Positions 1 to 5,008 of a DNA stretch of 7,242 nucleotides are shown here, in pieces. How positions within the stretch are numbered: the first letter of the stretch is position 1; each line of letters opens with the position of its first letter. The stretch lies in NCBI GenBank assembly GCA_021823555.1, contig JAKANW010000136.1, forward strand, positions 1 to 7,242. Direction: 5' to 3'. Source of the stretch: Chloroflexota bacterium. Lineage in GTDB: Bacteria > Chloroflexota > Anaerolineae > Anaerolineales > Villigracilaceae. Below the pieces are notes generated by a model. That model was not told the origin of the DNA and did no database searches. It was given only the letters and a program-made list of their open reading frames with translations. A program made the translations under genes and the position numbers.

Positions 1-638
1 TTGATGACGGCTCTCCAGACAACACGGCGGAGGTGGTCGTCAGCTTTGCTGAAGCCGATCCCCGCGTTAAGCTTATCCAGCAGAAGAATAGCGGTCCTGC
101 TATGGCGCGACAGCGGGCGCTGACGGCGGCGCATGGCCGCTATATCGCGTTTCTGGATGCCGACGACTATTGGTTGCCTGGAAAGCTTTCGCACCAATTG
201 GCGTTTATGCGCGCGCATCACGCGGCGGTCTCCTTCACCCGCTTCCGGCGCATCTCAGCCGATGGCCGGAAACAGGGGCATCTCGTTGCCATCCCGGAGC
301 GCCTGACCTATTGGCAGTTGCTTAGCAATACCGCCATTGCCACTTCCACCGCCATGGTGGATAGAGGGCTCACCGGGCCTTTCTCCATGAAGAAGACTTA
401 TTACGATGACTTCGCCCTGTGGCTGGATTTGCTGAAGCGCGGTTTCGTGGCCCACGGATTGCAGGAAGACCTCATGCGCTATCGCGTGGTGGGCAAATCC
501 GTCTCGCGCAACAAGGGCAAATCGGCGAGGATGGTCTGGTGTACTTACCGGGAGGTCGAAAGGCTCGGGGCGGTCCATGCGGGCTGGTGTTTCGCCAATT
601 ATGCAGTCCGCGCTTTCCTGAAATACCGATACTTCTGA
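1..638 (+). CDS. Family 2 glycosyltransferase, 5' end outside window
   Basis: This is a partial gene: the reading frame is open from base 3 to the stop at 636-638 and shows 211 residues. It is a GT-A fold glycosyltransferase of family GT2, which transfers a sugar from a nucleotide-sugar donor, typically for surface polysaccharide or glycan assembly at the inner face of the membrane. The visible protein begins inside the donor-binding region with Asp-Asp-Gly-Ser (3-14). It continues with a conserved Gly-Pro-Ala-x-Ala-Arg stretch and the metal-binding DADD motif (156-167), followed by Tyr-Trp-Leu-Pro and Lys-Leu, as usual in this family. The C-terminal part resembles the WcaA-like subgroup, whose proteins are about 250-330 residues, so about 5-15 N-terminal residues plus any extension are missing. 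An internal ATG at 33 is not the true start because homology continues upstream. The next gene starts two bases after the stop, so the two were probably co-transcribed. Acceptor and donor cannot be told from sequence. Confidence 0.88.
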   Translation, partial: DDGSPDNTAEVVVSFAEADPRVKLIQQKNSGPAMARQRALTAAHGRYIAFLDADDYWLPGKLSHQLAFMRAHHAAVSFTRFRRISADGRKQGHLVAIPERLTYWQLLSNTAIATSTAMVDRGLTGPFSMKKTYYDDFALWLDLLKRGFVAHGLQEDLMRYRVVGKSVSRNKGKSARMVWCTYREVERLGAVHAGWCFANYAVRAFLKYRYF

Positions 639-640
639 AA

Positions 641-785
641 ATGCCTCTTGCATTGGTTACCGGCGGCACGGGTTTCATCGGGGCGGCTTTGCTGCCCGCC
701 CTCCATGCGGCCGGCTGGCGGCTCGTCCCCTCCGCCGAGGTCCGAGACTTCCGTCCGGTCTCGCCGCCCAGCCCCGGGGCGCGGC
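641..785 (+). pseudogene. NAD-dependent epimerase/dehydratase, N-terminal fragment only
   Basis: The ATG at 641 follows the glycosyltransferase stop by two bases. It opens a frame whose first residues, MPLALVTGGTGFIGAALLPA, carry the Gly-x-x-Gly-x-x-Gly nucleotide-binding motif of the extended short-chain dehydrogenase/epimerase superfamily. These are Rossmann-fold enzymes that modify NDP-sugars or related substrates. Full members are about 300-340 residues. Here the recognisable part is about 30-45 residues. After roughly position 745-785 the same frame (it runs on to 1033) has no epimerase character, and a different frame carries an ABC transporter. The gene is therefore cut off at a junction, not by a stop codon. 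Its position next to a glycosyltransferase fits a glycan biosynthesis operon. The fragment cannot be an active enzyme. The exact breakpoint cannot be fixed by eye. Confidence 0.72.
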
Positions 786-790
786 ATGAG
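741..790. other. Chimeric junction between two unrelated truncated genes
   Basis: Epimerase coding sequence (frame of 641) stops making sense in this interval, and ABC exporter coding sequence (frame of 786) begins in mid-protein. No transposase, target duplication or terminal repeat is visible at the join, and the interval is GC-rich. Either a deletion fused two genes or the assembly joined two genomic regions here. The second is common in metagenome contigs. The breakpoint is placed only to within about 45 bases. Confidence 0.6.
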
Positions 791-1910
791 CGCAGTGGGC
801 GTGGTGCAGGCCTTTTCGCGTCAAGCCTTCAACTACGCCAACTTCAAGGAGTATGTCAACCGCTATTTTCTGGAAACGAGCCTGGACGCCGCCAAAGTGG
901 CTTCGATTTTCTCCCCGATCGTGGACGTGCTGGGCGCGATTGCCACGGCCCTAGTGGTTTACTTTGGTGGGACGGCTGTTTTGGGCCAATCAATCACGGC
1001 CGGGGTGCTGATCGCCTTTGTGCTTTACATTGACCGTTTCTTTGATCCGATCCGTGACCTGAGCCGCCGCTTCGACACGTTACAGTCCACGATGGCGGGT
1101 GGCGAACGGATCCTTGAATTATTGAAGACTCCGGTGGATGTGCAGGACGCTCCCGCGGCCTTTGAGCTGCCTCCGATTAAGGGCGATGTCCGCTTCGATC
1201 ACGTTTCCTTCCACTACTCTGACGACCCGACCCTGGTCCTGGATGGCATCAACCTGAGAGTGGAGGCGGGGCAGACAGTGGCCTTCGTTGGTGAGACGGG
1301 CGCGGGCAAGACCACCATCGTCAAGCTGCTGGCGCGTTTCCACGATCCCACCGGCGGGCGGGTGCTGGTGGATGGTCATGATCTGCGGGAGGTGACCCAG
1401 GCCAGCCTGCGCAGCCAAATGGGGATCGTGTTGCAGGATCCGTTCCTGTTCAACGGGACGGTGATGGAGAACATTCTCTTCGGGCGGTTGGATGCTTCGG
1501 AGGCGGAGGTCATCGCCGCGGCGGAGGCGGTGGGCGCTCACAGTTTCATCGTCAACCTGCGAAACGGCTACCAGACCTCGGTCGAGGAGGGAGGCGTGCT
1601 GCTCTCCGTCGGGCAGAGACAGTTGATCTCGTTCGCGCGCGCCCTGCTGGCAGACCCGCGCATCCTGATCCTGGATGAGGCCACCTCCAGCGTGGATACG
1701 CAGACCGAGCAGGTCATCCAGCGCGCGTTGACGCGCCTGCTGAAAGGCCGCACTTCATTTGTGATCGCGCACCGTCTTTCGACCATCACCAACGCTGACC
1801 GCATCGTGGTGATCGAGGGCGGGCGCATCGCCGAGCAGGGCACGCACGAGCAGCTGCTGGAGAAGAAGGGGCTGTATTACGAGTTGTATAAGACGGGATT
1901 TCAGGAGTAG
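786..1910 (+). CDS. Type-I ABC exporter (half transporter, MsbA/MDR-like), N-terminally truncated
   Basis: The homologous part starts near the ATG at 786 (374 residues to the stop at 1908-1910). The frame is open further upstream, but that part is read out of frame from the epimerase fragment. Family members are about 580-620 residues, so roughly the first 200-240 residues (TM helices 1-4) are absent. What remains: the end of the membrane domain beginning with VVQAFSR, helices TM5 (about residues 40-65) and TM6 (about 70-95), then a complete nucleotide-binding domain. This domain has Walker A GETGAGKTT (residues 169-177), Q-loop Gln217, signature LSVGQ (273-277, with Val in place of the usual Gly), Walker B ILILDE (293-298), a D-loop SSVD, and H-loop His329. 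ATP hydrolysis by an intact relative would drive export of lipid, peptide or drug-like substrates. This copy lacks half its channel and is probably not functional as read. No clear Shine-Dalgarno is seen before 786. Confidence 0.82.
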   Translation: MSAVGVVQAFSRQAFNYANFKEYVNRYFLETSLDAAKVASIFSPIVDVLGAIATALVVYFGGTAVLGQSITAGVLIAFVLYIDRFFDPIRDLSRRFDTLQSTMAGGERILELLKTPVDVQDAPAAFELPPIKGDVRFDHVSFHYSDDPTLVLDGINLRVEAGQTVAFVGETGAGKTTIVKLLARFHDPTGGRVLVDGHDLREVTQASLRSQMGIVLQDPFLFNGTVMENILFGRLDASEAEVIAAAEAVGAHSFIVNLRNGYQTSVEEGGVLLSVGQRQLISFARALLADPRILILDEATSSVDTQTEQVIQRALTRLLKGRTSFVIAHRLSTITNADRIVVIEGGRIAEQGTHEQLLEKKGLYYELYKTGFQE

Positions 1911-2107
1911 GGTGGGGTGGAACAGGGATGCTGAGTCGATGTAAATATCTGCATCCTGAGGGCTTTTGCGTGCAATGTCAGTCCCGCCCAGAGTGGCCAC
2001 TGACGCAGGATGAACGTCCCGATCAGCCAGGTGAGGGCGCATAGAAACGCCAGGATGAAATAGGCATGTTCCGAGACGTATTCTATGATTTGCCTGGATG
2101 ATTTCAT
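1901..2107 (-). CDS. Possible small single-pass membrane protein, unknown function
   Basis: An ATG at 2107-2105 opens a 68-residue frame ending at 1901, beginning MKSSRQIIEYVSEHAYFILA. Residues about 16-45 form a hydrophobic stretch rich in Leu, Phe, Ile, Trp and Ala that could be one or two membrane segments. The tail is polar and Pro/Ser/Thr-rich. Codon third positions in the central part are mostly G or C, as expected of real coding sequence here. Against it: no Shine-Dalgarno precedes the ATG, and the last codons overlap the end of the convergent ABC gene by about ten bases. The frame is also open upstream through the inverted repeat to 2182, which is not convincing protein. It could also be the remnant of a larger membrane gene. 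I do not recognise the family. Confidence 0.35.
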   Translation of the reverse strand: MKSSRQIIEYVSEHAYFILAFLCALTWLIGTFILRQWPLWAGLTLHAKALRMQIFTSTQHPCSTPPYS

Positions 2108-2122
2108 ATGTTTTTGGTAGAA

Positions 2123-2176
2123 CGTCCCGCAGGTTTCTCTGCAAAATGCGGTCGAATCGCCCCAACCTGCGGGACG
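2123..2176. repeat. Perfect 13-bp inverted repeat with 28-base loop
   Basis: CGTCCCGCAGGTT (2123-2135) is matched by its exact reverse complement at 2164-2176. It lies between the convergent ABC gene and the metal-binding lipoprotein gene, about 32 bases past the latter's stop. The stem is GC-rich and could end or protect transcripts, but no run of T follows on either strand, so it is not a classic intrinsic terminator. The loop holds GAATCGCCCC. My impression is that such words occur in short interspersed palindromes of Anaerolineae genomes, so a REP- or MITE-like repeat is an alternative. The core CCCGCAGG also occurs at 4905-4912 and 4952-4959. Confidence 0.6.
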
Positions 2177-2207
2177 GTGCAAGAGCTGTAGTTAGCAGGA
2201 TTACTGG

Positions 2208-3116
2208 CTATTTTAGCGCATCCATGATTACCGTGACATCGTGCTTCATCATGTCAATGTAAGTTGGCGCCGGGCCATCCGCAGCTGAGATAGTCTCTAC
2301 ATAGAGGTCGGTAAATACTTTTGCGCCACTCTCGGATGCAATCTGTTTCGCCAGGTTTTGATTTTCCCCAACATCCAGGAAAATAGCTGGGGCGCCGCTG
2401 CTTTTGATGGTGTTGATCAGGCCGGCCATTTGCTGGGCTGAGGGAGAGGCTTCATTGGTCACGCTGGGGATGACAGCCCCAACCACCGTGAAACCGTAGG
2501 CTTGCGCGAAGTATCCGAGTGCATCGTGATTAGTGACCAGCAAACGCTTTTCAGCAGGGAGTTGTCCGACCTCGCTTTTGATCCATTGATCCAAATCTTT
2601 GAGTTTGGCAATATAGGCGTCTGCGTTGGCTCTGTAAACATCCTTACCGGCTGGGTCAACCTGTGTAAGCCCGTCACGAATGTTCTCGACATAGGTTATG
2701 GCGTTCAATGGATTCATCCACATGTGCGGATCGCCTTCTGTGTGCCCACCGGTTGGATCGGGATTGGGGGTCAGCCCCTTGGTGGATACTATAACGAGGT
2801 GTTGCCCTCCGCTGTTCTCAAGTGTTTTTGTCAACCAGGTCTCGTAGCCCAACCCATTGACGATCAGCATTTGGCTGTCGGCGATCTTGATCATGTCCTG
2901 TGGCGTCGGCTGGAACTCGTGCGGGTCAACAGTCACTGGCAGCAGGGTATCAACCTTGATGCGCTGTCCGGCCACGTTCTGGGCGATATCACCCAGGAAA
3001 GTCTCTGTCGCAAGGACGCGGGGACGATTGGTCTGTGTCCCCGCCGCGCTTGACGGTGAGCACGCTGTTATTGCGAAGGCAAAAACAATTAGTGTGGTGA
3101 AGGCGCGTTTTATCAT
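2208..3116 (-). CDS. znuA: Metal ABC transporter substrate-binding lipoprotein (zinc/manganese, ZnuA-like)
   Basis: The 302-residue product is a cluster A-I solute-binding protein that captures a divalent metal outside the membrane and delivers it to an ABC permease. A basic and hydrophobic signal ends in the lipobox ITAC, giving lipidated Cys19. Expected metal ligands are all visible: His66 (in DPHEFQPTP), His131 (in GDPHMWMNP), His197 (in TNHDALGYF) and Asp270 (in FTDLYVE). His at the third position, not Glu, favours zinc, but manganese or iron cannot be excluded. The His-rich loop of many ZnuA proteins is short here (one His near residue 125). Length is normal for the family. The start is supported by AAAGGA (3124-3129), seven bases upstream. 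No permease or ATPase gene is in the window, so the transporter partners are elsewhere or beyond reach. A small Cys-x-x-Cys membrane protein gene lies 142 bp upstream on the same strand and may be co-regulated. Confidence 0.92.
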   Translation of the reverse strand: MIKRAFTTLIVFAFAITACSPSSAAGTQTNRPRVLATETFLGDIAQNVAGQRIKVDTLLPVTVDPHEFQPTPQDMIKIADSQMLIVNGLGYETWLTKTLENSGGQHLVIVSTKGLTPNPDPTGGHTEGDPHMWMNPLNAITYVENIRDGLTQVDPAGKDVYRANADAYIAKLKDLDQWIKSEVGQLPAEKRLLVTNHDALGYFAQAYGFTVVGAVIPSVTNEASPSAQQMAGLINTIKSSGAPAIFLDVGENQNLAKQIASESGAKVFTDLYVETISAADGPAPTYIDMMKHDVTVIMDALK

Positions 3117-3170
3117 TTTGGAATCCTTTCAGGATGCCCAGGCGGCATAATTAATGGGCGGGTTAGATGC

Positions 3171-3186
3171 CCACAACGTTTTGTGG
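3171..3186. promoter_or_regulatory. Operator-like palindrome upstream of the metal-binding lipoprotein gene
   Basis: CCACAA-CGTT-TTGTGG is a perfect 6-4-6 dyad 54 bases before the lipoprotein start. Dyads of this size and place are typical repressor sites, and a metal-sensing regulator would be logical for this gene, but no known Zur, Fur or MntR consensus is matched. A promoter nearby on the minus strand is not obvious. A TTGTGG half-site could serve as a -35, but only a poor -10 follows. Confidence 0.35.
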
Positions 3187-3232
3187 AATTGGGATTCGAT
3201 TGTACCTGGCCGCGAGAGCGGCGTTGAGACTC

Positions 3233-3257
3233 GGCCCCGCTTCAAAGAGGAGGGGCC
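3233..3257 (-). terminator. GC-rich hairpin just after the small Cys-x-x-Cys gene
   Basis: GGCCCC (3233-3238) and GGGGCC (3252-3257) form a 6-bp stem with a 13-base loop, starting one base after the stop of the minus-strand gene that ends at 3259. No T run follows on the minus strand (GAGTCT instead), so termination would be partial at best. It may be an attenuating or processing hairpin between this gene and the metal-binding lipoprotein gene. Confidence 0.35.
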
Positions 3258-3258
3258 A

Positions 3259-3471
3259 TCAAGGAAGGTACGTCAGTGTGTGATAGGTTACTGAACCAAT
3301 CATGAGGAAAACGATCACACCCGCGGTCACCTGCATGACCGGTTTGGATTTGGATTTTTCAGCGTCTTCAGTATTTTTGGTTTCAGCCTCTCTCCTGGCT
3401 TCGAGCTGTTTACCGTTAAGGGCCACGCCGCTCGCGGCAGCGACGGGGATGGCAGCACAGAACATACACAT
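3259..3471 (-). CDS. Small Cys-x-x-Cys single-pass membrane protein, unknown function
   Basis: The product has 70 residues. It begins MCMFCAAIPVAAASGVALNG, placing Cys2 and Cys5 as a Cys-x-x-Cys pair at the very N-terminus, followed by a short Ala/Val-rich stretch. A charged, hydrophilic middle (about residues 21-43, rich in Lys, Glu and Arg) follows, then a C-terminal hydrophobic helix (about 45-66, VTAGVIVFLMIGSV), ending Tyr-His-Thr-Leu-Thr-Tyr-Leu-Pro. The start is well supported: AAAGGAG lies nine bases upstream, and a near-consensus promoter precedes it. The gene is therefore very probably expressed. Its neighbour downstream on the same strand is a metal-binding lipoprotein. A role for the Cys pair in binding metal or heme or in redox sensing near the membrane is an inference from context only. 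The N-terminal hydrophobic stretch could also be a second, weak membrane or re-entrant segment. I do not recognise a named family. Confidence 0.75.
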   Translation of the reverse strand: MCMFCAAIPVAAASGVALNGKQLEARREAETKNTEDAEKSKSKPVMQVTAGVIVFLMIGSVTYHTLTYLP

Positions 3472-3493
3472 AAGCTATTTCTCCTTTGGCTTA

Positions 3494-3510
3494 TTGAAAA
3501 CAATTTTCAA
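3494..3510. promoter_or_regulatory. Operator-like palindrome over the predicted transcription start
   Basis: TTGAAAA-CAA-TTTTCAA is a perfect 7-3-7 dyad. It lies directly downstream of the minus-strand -10 box (3514-3519) and covers the expected +1, about position 3507, and the early leader of the Cys-x-x-Cys gene. A repressor bound here would block initiation. The geometry is that of a helix-turn-helix or metalloregulator operator, but the sequence matches no consensus that I can name with confidence. Confidence 0.5.
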
Positions 3511-3513
3511 GTA

Positions 3514-3541
3514 ATTATATCTGAATTGCGGTCATTGTCAA
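3514..3541 (-). promoter_or_regulatory. Near-perfect sigma70 promoter for the Cys-x-x-Cys gene
   Basis: On the minus strand TTGACA (3541-3536) and TATAAT (3519-3514) are both exact consensus hexamers separated by 16 bases. The start codon at 3471 lies about 36 bases past the predicted start of transcription, with a good Shine-Dalgarno between. Such a strong core promoter combined with the palindrome at 3494-3510 suggests expression that is normally repressed. Confidence 0.78.
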
Positions 3542-3644
3542 GCGAAGGTGATAATTTGCAATGAAATGGCCTTTACCTGATAAATAAACGTCTGTGTAAA
3601 ATTAGTTCTCTATAAGTGTTTTTTCCCGTTGCGATCTGCTCAAC

Positions 3645-3650
3645 TATAAT
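3645..3650 (+). promoter_or_regulatory. Possible -10 box for the alpha/beta hydrolase gene
   Basis: TATAAT lies 14 bases before the ATG at 3665. The -35 region is poor (TTTCCC or TTTTCC at 17-18 bases). Transcription would begin around 3657, giving a leader of only about 8 bases, and no Shine-Dalgarno is present. Near-leaderless translation would explain both facts. The surrounding divergent region (3541-3664) is AT-rich and shows nothing else clear. Confidence 0.45.
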
Positions 3651-3664
3651 GTCTCTTCAAAAGC

Positions 3665-4777
3665 ATGTCGAAGGTTTCCAAAACGATCCTTGTTCTTGTA
3701 ATGTTAATTCTGACGGCGTGCCAGTCTGCATCTGCATCCCTGACTGCGACTCCACCTCCGCCTCAAGTTGTGATCGTCACCGACACGCCTCTCCCCACCT
3801 CCACGCCGCGCCCTTCCCCAACGCCAACGCTGGCGCAGTGGATCTTTCCCTACACGGTTGACGGTCTGCGCCAGCACCATTTCCAAAGTGGGGAAATCCA
3901 CATCCGGCAAATGCTGGAGAAGACGGACATCTATACCCGCTATCTGGTTGACTATCCCAGCGATGGATTGACCATCACGGGCATTCTGCAAATCCCGGTC
4001 GAGGGGCATGCGCCGTTCCCTGTCATTGTCATGAACCACGGCTACTTTAACCGTGAGGATTACACGTCCGGTGATGGCACCTGGCGTGCGGCAGAGTACC
4101 TCAACAAGCACGGCTACCTGACCCTGTCCAGCGATTACCGCAGTTGGGGAGGTTCGGATACCGGTCCCAGCCTGTTTTACTCTGGCCTGGTAATTGATGT
4201 GATCAACCTGATCAAGGCCATTCCATCCATTCCGCAGGCAGACGCGCAGCGCGTGGGGATTTGGGGACACAGCATGGGCGGCGGTGTGACCGTCAAAGTG
4301 CTGACCATAGATTCGACGGTCAAGGCGGCAGTGCTGTATTCCACGGTCAGCGCCGACGATGCGGATGTGATCAATCGCTGGGGCGAGGGATGTATTGGCG
4401 ATATCCTCGCCGGCGAGAAGATCTATGGCTGCAATTCGTCGGACATCCTGCCGCTCGACCTGCCGCCGGGATTGATCGAAGCCTATGGTCAAACCGCCTC
4501 GGACACCAATATGCTGCGGTTGGTCTCCTCGTTCTATCGCCTGGGCTATATCGCGGTTCCCGTTGAGATCAATTATGGCGCTGCAGATGGGAAGCTGCTG
4601 AGCGGTACGCCGCCTGAGTGGTCGAAGAAGCTGTATCAAGGGCTATTGGAGGCGGGCAAGGACGCAAAGTTATTTGCTTATGAGGGGGAAGACCATTCTT
4701 TTAACGGTGATGCCTGGCTGGCCTTTATGGAGCGCTCTGCCCGCTTCTTTGATGAAAACGTAAAGAATGCACCCTGA
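3665..4777 (+). CDS. Exported lipoprotein alpha/beta hydrolase (dienelactone hydrolase / S9 peptidase-like)
   Basis: The product has 370 residues. A signal segment ends in the lipobox LTAC (lipidated Cys19). Residues about 26-56 are a Pro/Thr/Ser-rich spacer typical of Chloroflexota surface lipoproteins. The rest is an alpha/beta hydrolase fold: oxyanion-region motif Asn-His-Gly (124-126), nucleophile elbow GHSMGG with Ser203, probable acid Asp308 (in YGAADG) and catalytic His344 (in EGEDHSF). All three triad residues are present, so it should be an active serine hydrolase, probably an esterase or acyl-peptidase outside the membrane. Cys243 and Cys256 in the cap-like region could form a disulfide. 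The start is fixed by the signal peptide: no Shine-Dalgarno precedes it, but a TATAAT lies 14 bases upstream. Gene neighbours give no substrate hint. Confidence 0.9.
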   Translation: MSKVSKTILVLVMLILTACQSASASLTATPPPPQVVIVTDTPLPTSTPRPSPTPTLAQWIFPYTVDGLRQHHFQSGEIHIRQMLEKTDIYTRYLVDYPSDGLTITGILQIPVEGHAPFPVIVMNHGYFNREDYTSGDGTWRAAEYLNKHGYLTLSSDYRSWGGSDTGPSLFYSGLVIDVINLIKAIPSIPQADAQRVGIWGHSMGGGVTVKVLTIDSTVKAAVLYSTVSADDADVINRWGEGCIGDILAGEKIYGCNSSDILPLDLPPGLIEAYGQTASDTNMLRLVSSFYRLGYIAVPVEINYGAADGKLLSGTPPEWSKKLYQGLLEAGKDAKLFAYEGEDHSFNGDAWLAFMERSARFFDENVKNAP

Positions 4778-4788
4778 CCTTTCTTTGC

Positions 4789-4817
4789 TTGACGATGCGA
4801 GACTCCTCGGCTAGAAT
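4789..4817 (+). promoter_or_regulatory. Sigma70-like promoter for the 4824-4984 transcript
   Basis: TTGACG (4789-4794) and TAGAAT (4812-4817) are each one mismatch from consensus and are spaced by exactly 17 bases. The promoter starts 11 bases after the hydrolase stop and points into the small ORF and the structured region. Transcription is expected to begin near 4824. Confidence 0.7.
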
Positions 4818-4856
4818 CCCACCATATCTTTTCAGGAAAGGAGGCGCGTGACATCT

Positions 4857-4928
4857 ATGAAAACCATCTTGGGTTCTGTTGCAACCAGTTTAATTAGCGC
4901 GCCTCCCGCAGGTGTTGAAGCCGCTTAA
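4857..4928 (+). CDS. Possible 23-residue leader peptide
   Basis: ATG at 4857 to TAA at 4926-4928 encodes 23 residues, MKTILGSVATSLISA followed by Pro-Pro-Ala-Gly-Val-Glu-Ala-Ala. An in-frame GTG at 4848 would add three residues but sits too close to the Shine-Dalgarno. The sequence AGGAAAGGAGG (4834-4844) is a very strong ribosome site 12 bases before the ATG, slightly far. The promoter just upstream and the terminator just downstream make this tiny ORF a complete transcription unit. The consecutive Pro codons near the end lie at the 3' arm of the helix that hides the ribosome site, where stalling could matter. No run of one regulatory amino acid is seen. It may be only an accidental ORF in a structured RNA. 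Confidence 0.4.
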   Translation: MKTILGSVATSLISAPPAGVEAA

Positions 4929-4952
4929 CTCGAATTGAGTTTTGCTATTTCC

Positions 4953-4984
4953 CCGCAGGCGCACTTGCCCTGCGGTTTTGTTTT
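4953..4984 (+). terminator. Intrinsic terminator upstream of the RIO kinase gene
   Basis: CCGCAGG (4953-4959) and CCTGCGG (4969-4975) form a perfect 7-bp GC-rich stem with a 9-base loop, followed directly by TTTTGTTTT (4976-4984). This is a textbook intrinsic terminator. It ends the 4824 transcript, or acts as an attenuator for the kinase gene that begins 88 bases later. Confidence 0.85.
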
Positions 4985-5008
4985 AACGCGGGGATATGTC
5001 ACTACATT

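Larger units (their letters stand above)
4824..4984 (+). promoter_or_regulatory. Candidate leader-peptide attenuator or small structured transcript
   Basis: About 160 bases run from the predicted start to a strong terminator. Helix A: GGAGGCGCG (4840-4848) pairs perfectly with CGCGCCTCC (4898-4906), hiding a Shine-Dalgarno sequence and enclosing most of a 23-codon ORF. Inside its loop a smaller hairpin is possible around 4872-4886 (GGTT/AACC). Helix B: AACTC (4927-4931) with GAGTT (4937-4941), starting within the ORF's stop codon. Helix C is the terminator (4953-4975). CCCGCAGG occurs twice (4905-4912 and 4952-4959), and both copies can pair with CCTGCGG (4969-4975). The terminator can therefore be replaced by a long-range pairing that uses the ORF's own sequence. 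A ribosome on the ORF would open helix A. I do not recognise a known riboswitch class. Confidence 0.45.

Noticed and set aside
419..640. Plus-strand frame upstream of the epimerase ATG
   Set aside because: It overlaps the glycosyltransferase in another frame. Only the part from 641 has a recognisable domain.
648..785. TTG at 648 as the start of the ABC exporter (420 residues)
   Set aside because: The first 46 residues are the epimerase fragment read in another frame. They are Arg/Pro/Ser-rich and have no transporter character.
1923..1966. GGATGC/GCATCC hairpin followed by CTTTT after the ABC gene
   Set aside because: The stem is 6 bp with a 19-base loop, and the short T run is separated from it. 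Too weak to call a terminator.
2502..3053. Plus-strand frame of 183 residues opposite the metal-binding lipoprotein
   Set aside because: Shadow of a well supported gene with all ligands and a lipobox. No domain of its own.
3209..3222. GCCGC-GAGA-GCGGC mini hairpin as a terminator
   Set aside because: Five base pairs with no T run on either strand. It may be chance in GC-rich sequence.
3704..4639. Long minus-strand open frame of 311 residues opposite the hydrolase
   Set aside because: It is rich in Arg, Gln and His and shows no domain. The plus strand carries a complete triad and signal peptide, so this is a shadow.
4840..4906. tRNA or a known riboswitch in the structured leader
   Set aside because: There is no cloverleaf, no CCA-adjacent acceptor pairing and no TTCGA arm. 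None of the common riboswitch core motifs I know is present.
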